This document shows positions 10,213-19,854 of a DNA stretch of 64,000 bases, one piece after another. The notes below the pieces were generated by a model that made no database searches, was not told where the DNA came from, and saw nothing but the letters and a program-made list of their open reading frames with translations. The number at the start of each line of letters is the position of its first letter. Position 1 is the first letter of the stretch. Source of the DNA: Sulfurovum sp. (GTDB lineage: Bacteria > Campylobacterota > Campylobacteria > Campylobacterales > Sulfurovaceae); NCBI GenBank assembly GCA_020525365.1, contig JAIZOF010000001.1, forward strand, positions 62,001 to 126,000, in the 5' to 3' direction. The translations under genes and the position numbers were made by a program.

Positions 10213-11182
10213 TTAAGCATTGATTGCTTGAAGAATTTGAGCGAGGGTTTTTGAGACGGTGATACTATGCCAAGTTCTGCTGTGTGTTGAATCATTACAG
10301 GTTTGTCTTTTAACATAGTTAAACCAATCTTCATCTCCAGCTGTTTCAATACTTCCTGATGTTGTGCTGTTTGGATTGATGGGTGTTGCTGTACTTCTAG
10401 TGTTGGCATGATCATCAGGCAAAAAATGAGACACAAGCATATAAGAACCAGTTCTCGTAGCACTACTGTGTTTCACTTTCACATAATAGGTTCCAGCCGC
10501 TGTGATGAGCTTTGAGATTTTAAAGTTCTGACCTAAACCACCAGCATTATCATTGAATGCAATCTGGCGACCATTTGCATCTAAAAGAGTTCCGTATGTA
10601 TCTGTTACACCTGTTGTCTCTACAACCAATGTTCCTCTACTGGGGATGTGGATTTTAAAGAAATCTTTATCATTAGCTACTTCGATGTTCCCCTGTGTTG
10701 TGCTGTTTGGATTGATGGGTGTTGCTGTACTTATAGTATCGGGACGATTATTCGGTGTAAAATGAGACACAAACGCATAAGAACCAATTCCTGTAGAACT
10801 ATGGTGTTTCACTCTTACATAATATACTCCAGCCATGAACATCTAAACATTTATGAGAAGCAATATGTAAAAACCGTTTTGTTTTATCAAGATAAGAGAA
10901 TATTTGTTCTGCACTATTTGGTTGACACCGAGTATATGTTATTTTTGATCCATTACTATATGATTGGGCAGTTAAACACTTATTGGTTGAAGGGTCTCTT
11001 AGTGACCTGTTTGAAGTATAGATCAATAACTGATTTGCACTTGAAGCATTACACGTTCGTTTTTTAGCATAGTCCCCAACGTTGGTGATGCATCCCCCAC
11101 CAAATGCACGTGTAGATACTGGAGAAGCATATGTTTGTGTTACTATAAAAAACAGCAACAATCCTATAACCTTTTTCATCAA
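10213..11182 (-). pseudogene. Chimeric beta-trefoil/PPC paralogue
   Basis: Starts at ATG 11,182 with a signal peptide (MKKVIGLLLFFIVTQTYAS) and a ricin-type trefoil lobe ending CLDVHG. At about 10,833 the sequence jumps out of frame into the middle of a PPC repeat (AGVYYVRVKHHSS), which then reads openly down to 10,213 with about two PPC repeats (GDEDWF at about 10,325). The PPC part differs from repeat B, so a genuine second paralogue exists. Its junction with the trefoil coincides with the edge of a 293-bp exact repeat, which suggests a false join. The last residues before the stop at 10,213 are frameshifted. The upstream spacer of 159 bp holds a GGGGG ribosome-binding-like stretch. Confidence 0.65.
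10833..11125 (-). repeat. Repeat C, copy 1 (293 bp, trefoil-coding)
   Basis: This is an exact direct repeat of 12,878-13,170, encoding the mature N-terminus and trefoil lobe up to CLDVHG. Identity stops sharply at both ends. Confidence 0.85.
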
Positions 11183-11306
11183 AATCCCCCTTACTTAATT
11201 AATTTTATGATTAGTACTGTTATTACAATACACCCTTAGATAAACATACCATTGTACCACAAGCAAAACGGCAATAATCTTAGGGATGCATATGACTGTC
11301 TCTTAG

Positions 11307-12420
11307 CTTCTGTGCCTTATTCTAGTATGCTAAACAATCAATTATCTTCCTATATGTTGTGCCCTGTTGCTGCCTACCAGTCCCATATTACTGGAGCCTC
11401 GTGATATAGAACCCCGTGATGTAGAATTGTCTATACCTTGTGTTTGACCTGCTTGGGTAGGTGTAAAACGAGATATCAGTGAATAAGGACCAGTTGCCGC
11501 AGAAGAATGGAGTTTCACTTTTACATAATACGTTCCAGCTGTCACCCTTTTTGAAATTCTAAAGTTACGGCCTGAACCACCATTATCATCTAATGCAATT
11601 TGATCCCAGTTTGCATTTAAAAGGTATCCAACTGTATCTGTTGGTCCAGTTGTATGAACAACCAATGTTCCTGTACTAGGGATTCCAATTCTAAAGTAAT
11701 CGTTATCCCTGGCTATTTGAAGACGTCCTGGTGTTGTACTATTTGGGTTGATGGCTGTTGCTGTATACACGTAACCGCCATGATCAGATTCAAGGCTTAT
11801 ATCTAACCAATACGTACCAATTCCCGAAGAAGAAGGGTGTTTTACTCTCACATAATATGTTCCAGCCGCTACACTTCTTATGATTAAAAAATTATGACCT
11901 GAACCACCATTGTTATCTGCTGCAATTTGACTACCATCTGCATTGTAAAGGTATCCAACTGTATCTGTTTGTCCAAGTGTCTGGATCATCAATATGCCTG
12001 TACGAGGCATTACAACTTTAAACCAATCCTCATCTCCAGCGACTTCAATGCTTCCTGATATTCTACCGTTCAGCCTTGTGGTTGTTGCTGCATTCATACT
12101 ATTGCCATGATCATCAGAACGTTGTAGTGTAAAGTTTACAACAAGTGTATAACGACCTGTTCCCCCAGAAGAATTGTGTTGTACTTTTACATAATATGTT
12201 CCAGCTGTTACACGCTCTTCAATGTTAAAGTTAGAATATGAACCAGCATCATCATCCAATGCAATACGGCCACCACTTGCATTTAAAAAATATCCCAATG
12301 TATCTGTTGACCCAGTTGTATAAATAGTCAATTTTCCTGCACTAGGGATTACGATTTTATAGTAATTGCTATCTCCAGGTAATTTAATATTTCCTGATGT
12401 TGTACTGTTTCGACTTATAG
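11307..12420 (-). repeat. Repeat B, copy 3
   Basis: Shares 11,332-12,420 directly with 8,164-9,252 and 11,307-12,416 inverted with 4,467-5,576. This is the only copy whose coding sequence continues cleanly upstream. Confidence 0.85.
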
Positions 12421-13170
12421 GTGTTGCTGTATAGGCATCATATCCATAATCACTAGGTATAAAATGAGACACAAGTGCATAACTGCCAGTCCCGAAGAAA
12501 AACTGTGATGTCTCACTTTGACATAATATGTTCCAGCTGTTACATTTTGTGAGAATTTAAAGTTACGATTTAATCCACTATTATCATCACCAACAAGAGT
12601 GAATGAACCCTGTGCGCCAAAAAGGCATCCGTATGTATCTGTTAATCCAGTTGTATTTACAATTAATCTTCCCGAACGAGGGATTACAATTTTAAACCAA
12701 TCTTCATCTCCAGCTAGTTCAATACTTCCTGATGTTGTACTATTTGGTTTTACAATTGTTGCTCTACTTCTATCATTACCATGATCATCAGAACCACCTG
12801 TTCTAGGCGATGGTATATAAAATTTTTGATTGATGCCACCATGACAACGCCATAAAATAAGATCTGTTCTGTTTCCCCCATGAACATCTAAACATTTATG
12901 AGAAGCAATATGTAAAAACCGTTTTGTTTTATCAAGATAAGAGAATATTTGTTCTGCACTATTTGGTTGACACCGAGTATATGTTATTTTTGATCCATTA
13001 CTATATGATTGGGCAGTTAAACACTTATTGGTTGAAGGGTCTCTTAGTGACCTGTTTGAAGTATAGATCAATAACTGATTTGCACTTGAAGCATTACACG
13101 TTCGTTTTTTAGCATAGTCCCCAACGTTGGTGATGCATCCCCCACCAAATGCACGTGTAGATACTGGAGA
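11342..13170 (-). pseudogene. Secreted beta-trefoil/PPC protein, best-preserved copy, no start and one frameshift
   Basis: Read from the minus strand this gives nearly the whole family protein: mature N-terminus SPVSTRAFGGGC, a ricin-type beta-trefoil lobe (CLTAQSY, CLDVHGGNRTDLILWRC, NQKFYIP), four PPC repeats each opening near DDHGN and holding GDEDWFK and TAGTYYVKV, and a Ser/Arg tail. Cysteine pairs in the trefoil suit a periplasmic or extracellular protein. A one-base deletion near 12,496 (TCGGGACTGGC, one A short) splits the frame. The signal peptide is absent because the sequence changes at 13,171 into a patatin fragment on the other strand. The signal peptide can be taken from 11,182. 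The likely role is carbohydrate binding or adhesion at the cell surface; no catalytic domain is visible. Confidence 0.75.
12878..13170 (-). repeat. Repeat C, copy 2 (293 bp, trefoil-coding)
   Basis: Exact direct repeat of 10,833-11,125, offset 2,045 bp. At 13,171 it joins sequence matching patatin position 1983, through shared GAGA bases. Confidence 0.85.
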
Positions 13171-14018
13171 GAGATGTATAAAAAAGAGATACCAATGATT
13201 TTGGAAAAACATGAGAAGGAATTTCCCTTCAATATTTTCTCCTTTTTCGCTTTTGTTTCAAAATATAAATCAACCAATCTTGAAGCAATGGCTAAAAAAA
13301 TACTTTGGAGATAGCAATACTTGGAAGATGTCAAAAACCGATTTGATAGTGACATCTGTTGATATTGCCAAGATGTCACAGGACTTTTACAAGACAGACG
13401 TTTACAGCAAACATAATTGACAAAAGGTGTACTCGCTTGCAAATGCCCTTTGGTTTCAATTGCTGCACCTACATACCTTTAAGGTTGATAGGGTCCCAAG
13501 CATCTGTGATTTTCTGGTTGATGGAGGTATTATGCCAACAATCCATCACTGGACAGGTGCTGCTGACGCATTACAACTCTTGAAAATAAAAAAGATAAAG
13601 GTAAAACCCGCCTCTATATCGGACATAGTCTTATTGTCACCGGGTACTGGAAAGGTTGATGCATTGCCATAATTTAAAACCAATAACAGATTCAACGATT
13701 GATTTCAATATTGGAGTCACGGACTTGTCTTTGATACCACCGGCCACAGCAACACCACTGATTGATATTCTCTTTGAAACATTACGCAAACTTGTAGAAG
13801 ATCGTTGATTTTGTTTAGTACTCCATAATCATAAAGAAGGATTTGGTATATCAAACCCTTTATTAAAAGTAATCAAATTAGATGATGTGAGTAAACTCGA
13901 GACATTGCGTAAATTGGTTGTTAGACACAAAGAGCAAGCTTGGATATGGAAAACACCTTTAAAAGTTATTTGCTGCCGAGCCGAGCATAATAAACGTTTA
14001 TCTTAAGGTGTATTAGAT
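13171..14018 (+). pseudogene. Noisy copy of the patatin gene
   Basis: This can be followed base by base along 1,983-2,830, but with dozens of indels. Many are one-base length changes in homopolymers (TTTTT to TTTT and AAAAAA to AAAAA near 13,200, AAAA to AAAAA near 13,335). Because the two clean copies are identical, this copy behaves like an uncorrected single-molecule read of the same gene. It interrupts the minus-strand patatin-PPC pair. Confidence 0.7.
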
Positions 14019-15030
14019 GTCCTATAACCTTTTTCATCAAAATTCTCCTTAATTGATTGATTTTTCATTTTGTATTGATTGGTAAATACAATACACCCCT
14101 TAGATAAAACAGACTATTGTAACACAAACAAAACGGCAAATAACTTTTAAAGGTGTTTTTCTATCCAGCTTATTTGCTCTTTGTCTAACTTGGCCAATTT
14201 ACGCAATGTCTCGAGTTTACTCACATCATCTAATTTGATTGCACTTTTTAGTAAAGGGTTTATTCTCATAAATCCTTCTTTATGATTATGGGTACTAAAC
14301 AAAAATCTAACTTGATCTTCTACAAGTTTTGCATGTGTTTCAAAGAGAATATCAATCAGTGGTGTTGCTGTATGAAACCTAGGTGGTATCAAAGACAGGT
14401 GTGACTCAATGATCCAATCAATCGTTGAATCTGTTAGCGGTTTTAAGTCATATGGCAATGCATCAACCTTTCCAGTACCCATTGACAATAAGACTATGTC
14501 CGATATAGAGGCGGGTTTTTTACCTTTATCTTTTTTATTTTCAAGTTGTAATGCGTCAATAACTGCAACCAGTGATGGGTTGTTGGCAGCAATACCTCCA
14601 TCAACCAAGTAATCTGAATGCTTGGGACCCCTATCAACCTTAAAGTATGTAGGTGCAGCAATTGAAGCCAAAAGGGCATTTGCAAGCAGTACACCTTTTT
14701 GTCCAGTATGTTGCTGTAAACGATCTGTCTTGTAAAGTCGCAATGACATCTTGGCAATATCAACAGATGTCACTATCAAATCGGTTTTGACATCTTCAAA
14801 TGTGCTATCTCCAAAGTATTTTTTAGCCATTGCTTCAAGATTGGTTGATTTATATTTTGAAACAAAAAGCGAAAAAGGGAAAATATTGAAAGGGAAATTC
14901 CTTCTCATGTTTTTTCCAAAAATCATTGGTATCTCTTTTTTATACATCTCACAAACCTCAACCGCACTTACTCCTTGGGCTAACAACCCAGCAATAATTG
15001 CACCCGTGGATGTTCCAGCAATTAAATCAA
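14019..15030 (-). repeat. Inverted repeat A, right copy (1,012 bp)
   Basis: Inverted mate of 1,904-2,915. On its left the PPC start codon at 14,037 is followed by only six codons before noise. On its right the patatin frame stops at 15,030 and unrelated DNA leading to ilvD begins. Confidence 0.85.
14147..15030 (-). CDS. Patatin-like phospholipase, 5'-truncated (copy 2)
   Basis: Identical in sequence to copy 1 and also lacking everything before DLIAGTSTG. The frame can be extended to 15,100 only by running antisense through the ilvD leader, which yields residues unlike any patatin; that extension is artificial. Active-site serine (GTSTG) and aspartate (DGG) are present, and the DGGGxRG oxyanion loop is absent. 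No signal peptide can be assessed. A PPC-gene start lies 110 bp downstream, so the patatin-PPC order matches the other strand. Confidence 0.8.
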
Positions 15031-15055
15031 GCCCTACCAAAAGGAGAACCCCATC

Positions 15056-16190
15056 ATGCGAAGTGACGAAATTAAAAAAGGGCACAGCCGTGCACCACAC
15101 CGAAGCCTACTCCGTGCAACAGGATTGAAAGATAAAGATTTTGATAAACCCTTCATCGGAGTAGCAAACTCTTTCATTGAACTGATTCCAGGACACTATT
15201 TTCTCAACAAAGTAGGAGAGATCATCAAAGAGGAGATTAGAGCCAATGGATGTGTTCCATTTGAGTTTAACACCATTGGGGTAGATGATGGCATTGCCAT
15301 GGGGCATGATGGCATGCTCTACTCACTACCAAGCCGTGAGGTTATTGCCAACTCCATTGAAACAGTCATGAATGCACACAAGCTCGATGCGATGATTGCA
15401 ATACCAAACTGTGACAAGATTGTCCCAGGGATGATCATGGGCGCACTACGTGTCAATGTACCAACAGTCTTTGTCTCAGGTGGACCAATGGCAGCTGGGC
15501 ACAAAGCAGATGGCACACCCATCGACCTTGCAACGGCATTTGAAGCAGTTGGACAATTTGAAGCAGGCGAGATAGATGAGGCAGAGCTTACAGACATTGA
15601 GTGTAACGCCTGCCCAAGTGGTGGCTCTTGTTCGGGAATGTTTACTGCCAACTCCATGAATACGCTTATGGAGGCCATGGGTATTGCACTTTCGGGTAAC
15701 GGTACCATCCTTGCCTTGACACCAGAACGAGAAGAGCTTTACAGAAAAGCTGCTAGACGCATTTGTGAGATTGCCAAGGCAGACACTGCAACACATGAGA
15801 AATTTAAACTACGCAATATTGTAAATGACAATGCTGTACGCAATGCATTTGCTGTTGACATGGCAATGGGCGGAAGCTCCAACACTGTACTTCACATGCT
15901 TGCCATTGCCAAAGAGGCGGAGGTAGACTTTAATCTTAAAGATATCAATGCTATCTCCAAACGTGTATCGCATATTGCCAAAATCTCTCCCTCTTTGACA
16001 ACAATACACATGGAAGATATCAACAAGGCTGGTGGCGTCAATGCGGTTATGCATGAAATGAGTAAACGCGGGGATGACATTCTGCTTGATAACCTAACCA
16101 TTACTGGCGAGAGCATTCTTGAGCGTATCAAAGATACCAATATTCTTGATACAAACATCATCCACACTATTGACAATCCCTATTCTGGTA
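15056..16190 (+). pseudogene. ilvD: Dihydroxy-acid dehydratase, 3'-truncated
   Basis: IlvD dehydrates 2,3-dihydroxy acids to 2-keto acids in valine, leucine and isoleucine synthesis, using an Fe-S cluster. ATG at 15,056 follows AAGGAG. Family motifs are intact: [29 protein letters not shown] and [10 protein letters not shown], which include the cluster cysteines. Similarity ends after HTIDNPYS at about residue 377; family members run to about 560 residues. The frame then continues for some 28 unrelated residues to a stop at 16,276. The missing third would hold the C-terminal domain, so this copy cannot be functional as written. The break coincides with the start of unassigned AT-rich DNA. Confidence 0.85.
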
Positions 16191-16845
16191 TTTGTTGGTC
16201 CCTAGGTTATCTTCATCAAGGTGTGTATTTGTTTGATACTACCAGAAAAATTACAAATTGGGTTCTTAAAAATTGAGACAGGATTTTACCAAAGGTTTTA
16301 TTTTATTATCTTCAAGAGCCCTCTATTGGGTGCATCCTTAGTAGAGTTCCACATACCATCAGGATATAATGCAATTTTAGATGATAGAACTTTTCAAATA
16401 TTTTATATTTTTATGAGCAAATCAATATGGATATAACAAACAGCAATATAAATGAAAATCAACATTTTTAGAGTTAGGTATTGTTTTTAAGGTCTTGAAG
16501 TTTATTAAAACTACAGAGATTAAGAAAAAAAAGTTTTGATAAAGTTTATTTGCTAGAAAATTTTTAGAGAAAAATTAAAACTAATACCAAACAAATTAAA
16601 ATATGAGAAACCGGAATACACACGCTAAACATGAATGGGTGGGGATTAAGATATAGTGTAATTCAAAATTAGTGGCCTGGGTTATTGAATTTGACCCATA
16701 GAAACATAAGATTGAAAAAAGGAGTTAAGTTCATTCGATACCTATACAATCAGGAACTAATAAAGGAGTTTGTAGAGTTGAGGCAGAAAAATTTGTCTAA
16801 TGAGGTGATAATAAAATTTTTGTGATAAAAATTAATACCCATTTG
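16191..16845. other. Unassigned AT-rich tract between two broken genes
   Basis: About 655 bp separate the truncated ilvD from the truncated globin gene. No long frame is present. A 31-codon open stretch on the minus strand ending at about 16,302 and a plus-strand stretch at 16,716-16,824 (NQELIKEFVEL) look protein-like but are too short to name. There are no terminal inverted repeats or transposase motifs. It may be a noisy gap fill like the left 15 kb. Confidence 0.4.
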
Positions 16846-17118
16846 TGGAGCACCTCGGTTTTTATTGAAGTATTTTGGACCCCCACAAATCTGAATAAAA
16901 AAATCAGCAGAATTTTGTGCTGCCTGCCTCATCTCCTCTTTTGTATCAGGAAAAAGGTGTTTAATGGGGCCTTCATGCAAAAGGGTATAAAATCGCTCCA
17001 GCAGCTCACGCATACCTGCTTCACCTATCTCTTCAAGAAACCCTGGGTTTGGTTTGGTAACAGGAGGATTAACCCCATCATATGGAAGAAATGAAAAGTC
17101 GACACGAGAAAATTGCAT
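16846..17118 (-). pseudogene. Truncated-globin family protein, 3'-truncated
   Basis: The protein from MQFSRVDFSF (17,118) through FLEEIGEAGMRELLERFY and QNSADFFIQICGGPKYF to RGAPQM resembles the small bacterial globins of Campylobacterota. These bind haem and O2 or NO in the cytoplasm. After GAPQM the family continues for another 40-50 residues, but here the sequence switches at 16,846 to unrelated residues ending at 16,750. The upstream methionine at 17,169 adds residues not typical of the family, so 17,118 is the preferred start. A role in NO tolerance would suit a denitrifier but is inference. Confidence 0.65.
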
Positions 17119-17175
17119 CATAACCCTTTTTTTACTTACACTTATAGCATGAAAGTACTTTGGTGTCAACTCTTC

Positions 17176-17442
17176 TTAGCTTCCACCACCGCATCTATCA
17201 TTGGACTCAACTGAAAAGCTATTGTGATAACCACACTCCAAGCATGTAAAATTTACTATTTTAGTGCCCGAGCAGCCTCCTAAACGCTGATCAGAAAGTT
17301 CTATGCCCTTCTGTTTACAACGTGGACAAAAACCACGCCTGATGGTATCTAGCTCCTCTTTTTTCTCTTTAAGGTAGTAGGCCATAACCGTGATAGATCC
17401 AACAAAAACAATAAAAAGAAAGAGTAGCAGATAGATATCCAA
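17176..17442 (-). CDS. Small membrane-anchored zinc-ribbon protein
   Basis: 88 residues: an N-terminal membrane segment (residues 4-24), a short charged linker, then FCPRCKQKG and FTCLECGYH, two CxxC knuckles that would bind one zinc ion. The tail has CGGGS. Function unknown; similar small zinc-ribbon proteins accompany varied genes. It follows the peptidase gene by 9 bp and is probably co-transcribed with it. Confidence 0.7.
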   Translation of the reverse strand: MDIYLLLFLFIVFVGSITVMAYYLKEKKEELDTIRRGFCPRCKQKGIELSDQRLGGCSGTKIVNFTCLECGYHNSFSVESNDRCGGGS

Positions 17443-17451
17443 GGGGTCTCC

Positions 17452-18135
17452 TTATAGTGGGGTGTATTGTCGCAATATATCTTGGCGTACCTTATAATCA
17501 GGAAGATACTTTTGAACCAACTGCCAAAAAGCCTTTTGGTGGTGTTTGTGTGCAATATGTGCCAGCTCATGTACGACTACATACTCAATAGCCTCAAGCG
17601 GTACTTTCATGAGCATAATATTAAAAGAGAGTACATTCTTTGTTGAGCAGCTTCCCCATTGTCGTTTGGTTTTCCTAAAATGAATTGCTTCTGGAAAGAG
17701 AGACATCTTTGTTGCCCACCGATCTACCATATGTGCAATAATACTGTTTGCCTCTTTTTTGTAGTATGCTTCAATCTTCTTTTGGCACAATGCACTATCA
17801 AAGTGGGTGTGACTAAAGATTGCACTCTGCTTGCTGTCCTCTAGCTCAAATAAGCTATATCGCCTCGTATGCTCTCTAAATATAATTAAAAAAGGTGTAC
17901 CCATAAAATAGAAATATCCACCCTCTCTAATGGTACTGGTACGTCCTTTTTTACTAAGAATACGTTCCCGTGTCTTGTTGATCCATGCAGACTTTTTGAT
18001 CAATAGTGCTTCAATATAACAATGGGACACGGAGGGTGATTTAACAATCAATCTACCCTCTTCATCAAAAGAGAGATAGGTATGCTTGAGTCGATGATTG
18101 ATAATATGCGTGTAGGTAGGTAATATCTCTGACAT
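17452..18135 (-). CDS. YgjP-type (M48-like) metallopeptidase
   Basis: 227 residues, the usual length of the YgjP/DUF45 family. The motif VVHELAHIAHKHH near residue 187 holds the HExxH zinc site and a downstream histidine. RQWGSCSTK about 30 residues earlier is also typical of the family. No signal peptide is present, so it is cytoplasmic. Substrate is unknown. Confidence 0.85.
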   Translation of the reverse strand: MSEILPTYTHIINHRLKHTYLSFDEEGRLIVKSPSVSHCYIEALLIKKSAWINKTRERILSKKGRTSTIREGGYFYFMGTPFLIIFREHTRRYSLFELEDSKQSAIFSHTHFDSALCQKKIEAYYKKEANSIIAHMVDRWATKMSLFPEAIHFRKTKRQWGSCSTKNVLSFNIMLMKVPLEAIEYVVVHELAHIAHKHHQKAFWQLVQKYLPDYKVRQDILRQYTPL

Positions 18136-18162
18136 AGGCTCAGTAATAAGATATCCTTTCTC

Positions 18163-19854
18163 TTATGTATTATATTTTTTCAATATTGTCACAATATGGT
18201 CTGCCACTCGCAAAGCATTGGCATAGATAGTCCATGTATAAGCAACCGAACCCCCTGTGGGCATAAAGCTTGCATCAGCAACAAATAGATTGGGAATATC
18301 GTGTGCTTGGCAGTATTTGTTAAGTACAGAGGTTTTAGGATCATTCCCAAAGCGGCATCCGCCAGCAATGAGGTTCTGTGCTGGAGCATTTGAAATAGAA
18401 ACATCAATATGCTTTGCCCCCATCTCTTTAAGGATTTTTTTACACTTTTTGGCAATGTAGTTACCTACTTTTACATCTTGAGGGTGACCCTGAATACGTA
18501 ACTTTCCTACAGGCATACCATACTTATCTTTGTAGGCTTTGTCAATTGTCACATAACAGTTGTCGTTGGGAAGCCAATCATTAAAGATTTCAAAGCGAAT
18601 ACTTTTTTGTTCTGTAAAACGCTTAACAATACGCTCTTCCAATGCCTTTCCCCAAACCAATTTCTCTTTTTGATAGTTGTGTTTAAGTGCACGGGAGATG
18701 ATATTTTGGTGTTCAAACATGAACTCCACCGAACCCCCCTTGAATTTACCTTCTAGCCAATCATCAATAAAGTACCAGTCAAGTATAGAACGATTGATAA
18801 AAAGCCCTGTTTGCATTAAGTCCTCAAACGAAATATGTTGAAGTATATCTTTGTGTAACTCCCCTTGTCCTGAACCACCACCTGAAAAGATAAGGTTTTT
18901 TCCTAGCTCTCCACTACTGTTTGCCAGTCCATTAGGGTGATATGTGTCTGCAGAGTTGAACAGAAGTCTAGCACTTTCATGGGCTTGTGCAGCAATAACA
19001 AATATATGACCATATATTTTCTTCTCTTTTTGGGTGATTGTATCAACTGCCAATGCATACCCTACACGTGTTCTACTCTTGTTGACAAGCTTCTTAACAT
19101 GGGTGTTTGTCATTAGTGCCAACTTACCTGTTGCCAATGCCGGTTTGAGTAGAGCCTCTCGAGAGCTGCCTTTTGCACCAGAACTACAACCGTAACTACC
19201 ACAAAAATTGGAGTAGTAACAGGCATAGCGATCTTCTTTGTTTTGAGAAAGTACTGCACGTGGTGTCACAAGTGGTGTCACACCAAGTTTTCTACAACTT
19301 CTCTCTAGCAGTTTAACCACAACATTCTCTTTGGTAGGAGGTTGAGAAAAATGAGATGTAGTACGTGGTGGCTCAAAGGGGTGTGGCTTGTACATACCAG
19401 AGATACCCACTAGTTCTTCTACTAGGGCATAATAGGGCTCTAACTCATCATAAGAGATAGGCCAATCAACCACATTGGCTCCTTTGATCTTGCCATACTT
19501 ACTCTTGAGCCTAAAGTCATCAGGGTGCAACCGATGAAACATACCACTCATAAAGTTAGAGGAGCCTCCAACAATATTTCCATTCCAAAAACTCCAGCCA
19601 CTATTGTAGGTAGGGGTTGCTTTCCACTTGCCATCAACCTTCTCTTCAATAATATGATATTCATCAAAAAGACTAGGGACAACAATATCACGACGACAGT
19701 AAGCGAGTTCATCTTTACTAAACTCTTCACGCCTTATAAGACGCCCTTTTTCCAGCATGGCAACCTTATAGCCTGCCTGCGTTAAAGTATAAGCAACTGC
19801 TCCACCACTGGCACCAGACCCAATGATGACGGCATCATATACCTTATGGCTCAT
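18163..19854 (-). CDS. GMC-family FAD oxidoreductase (sugar/alcohol dehydrogenase large subunit)
   Basis: 563 residues. The N-terminus IIGSGASGGAVAYTL is the FAD dinucleotide-binding loop, and the C-terminus GGSVAYTWTIYANALR is the GMC C-terminal signature. The gene overlaps the upstream small-subunit gene by 4 bp (ATGA), the arrangement of membrane-bound gluconate or glucose dehydrogenases. Those use a flavin large subunit, a small Tat-exported subunit and usually a cytochrome c. No cytochrome gene is next to it. The substrate cannot be read from sequence. Confidence 0.85.
   Translation of the reverse strand: MSHKVYDAVIIGSGASGGAVAYTLTQAGYKVAMLEKGRLIRREEFSKDELAYCRRDIVVPSLFDEYHIIEEKVDGKWKATPTYNSGWSFWNGNIVGGSSNFMSGMFHRLHPDDFRLKSKYGKIKGANVVDWPISYDELEPYYALVEELVGISGMYKPHPFEPPRTTSHFSQPPTKENVVVKLLERSCRKLGVTPLVTPRAVLSQNKEDRYACYYSNFCGSYGCSSGAKGSSREALLKPALATGKLALMTNTHVKKLVNKSRTRVGYALAVDTITQKEKKIYGHIFVIAAQAHESARLLFNSADTYHPNGLANSSGELGKNLIFSGGGSGQGELHKDILQHISFEDLMQTGLFINRSILDWYFIDDWLEGKFKGGSVEFMFEHQNIISRALKHNYQKEKLVWGKALEERIVKRFTEQKSIRFEIFNDWLPNDNCYVTIDKAYKDKYGMPVGKLRIQGHPQDVKVGNYIAKKCKKILKEMGAKHIDVSISNAPAQNLIAGGCRFGNDPKTSVLNKYCQAHDIPNLFVADASFMPTGGSVAYTWTIYANALRVADHIVTILKKYNT

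Noticed and set aside
4552-12472. Three separate PPC-protein genes of 329, 329 and 376 residues with their own starts
   Set aside because: The three share identical DNA with base-sharp borders, and the starts are internal methionines. They are one C-terminal segment placed three times, not three genes.
1-15030. Transposon, phage or integron array causing the repeats
   Set aside because: No transposase, integrase, terminal inverted repeats or target-site duplications were recognised, and repeat borders fall inside genes.
16716-16824. PIN-domain toxin fragment (NQELIKEFVEL)
   Set aside because: The resemblance to PIN proteins rests on about a dozen residues and no aspartate catalytic residues are visible.
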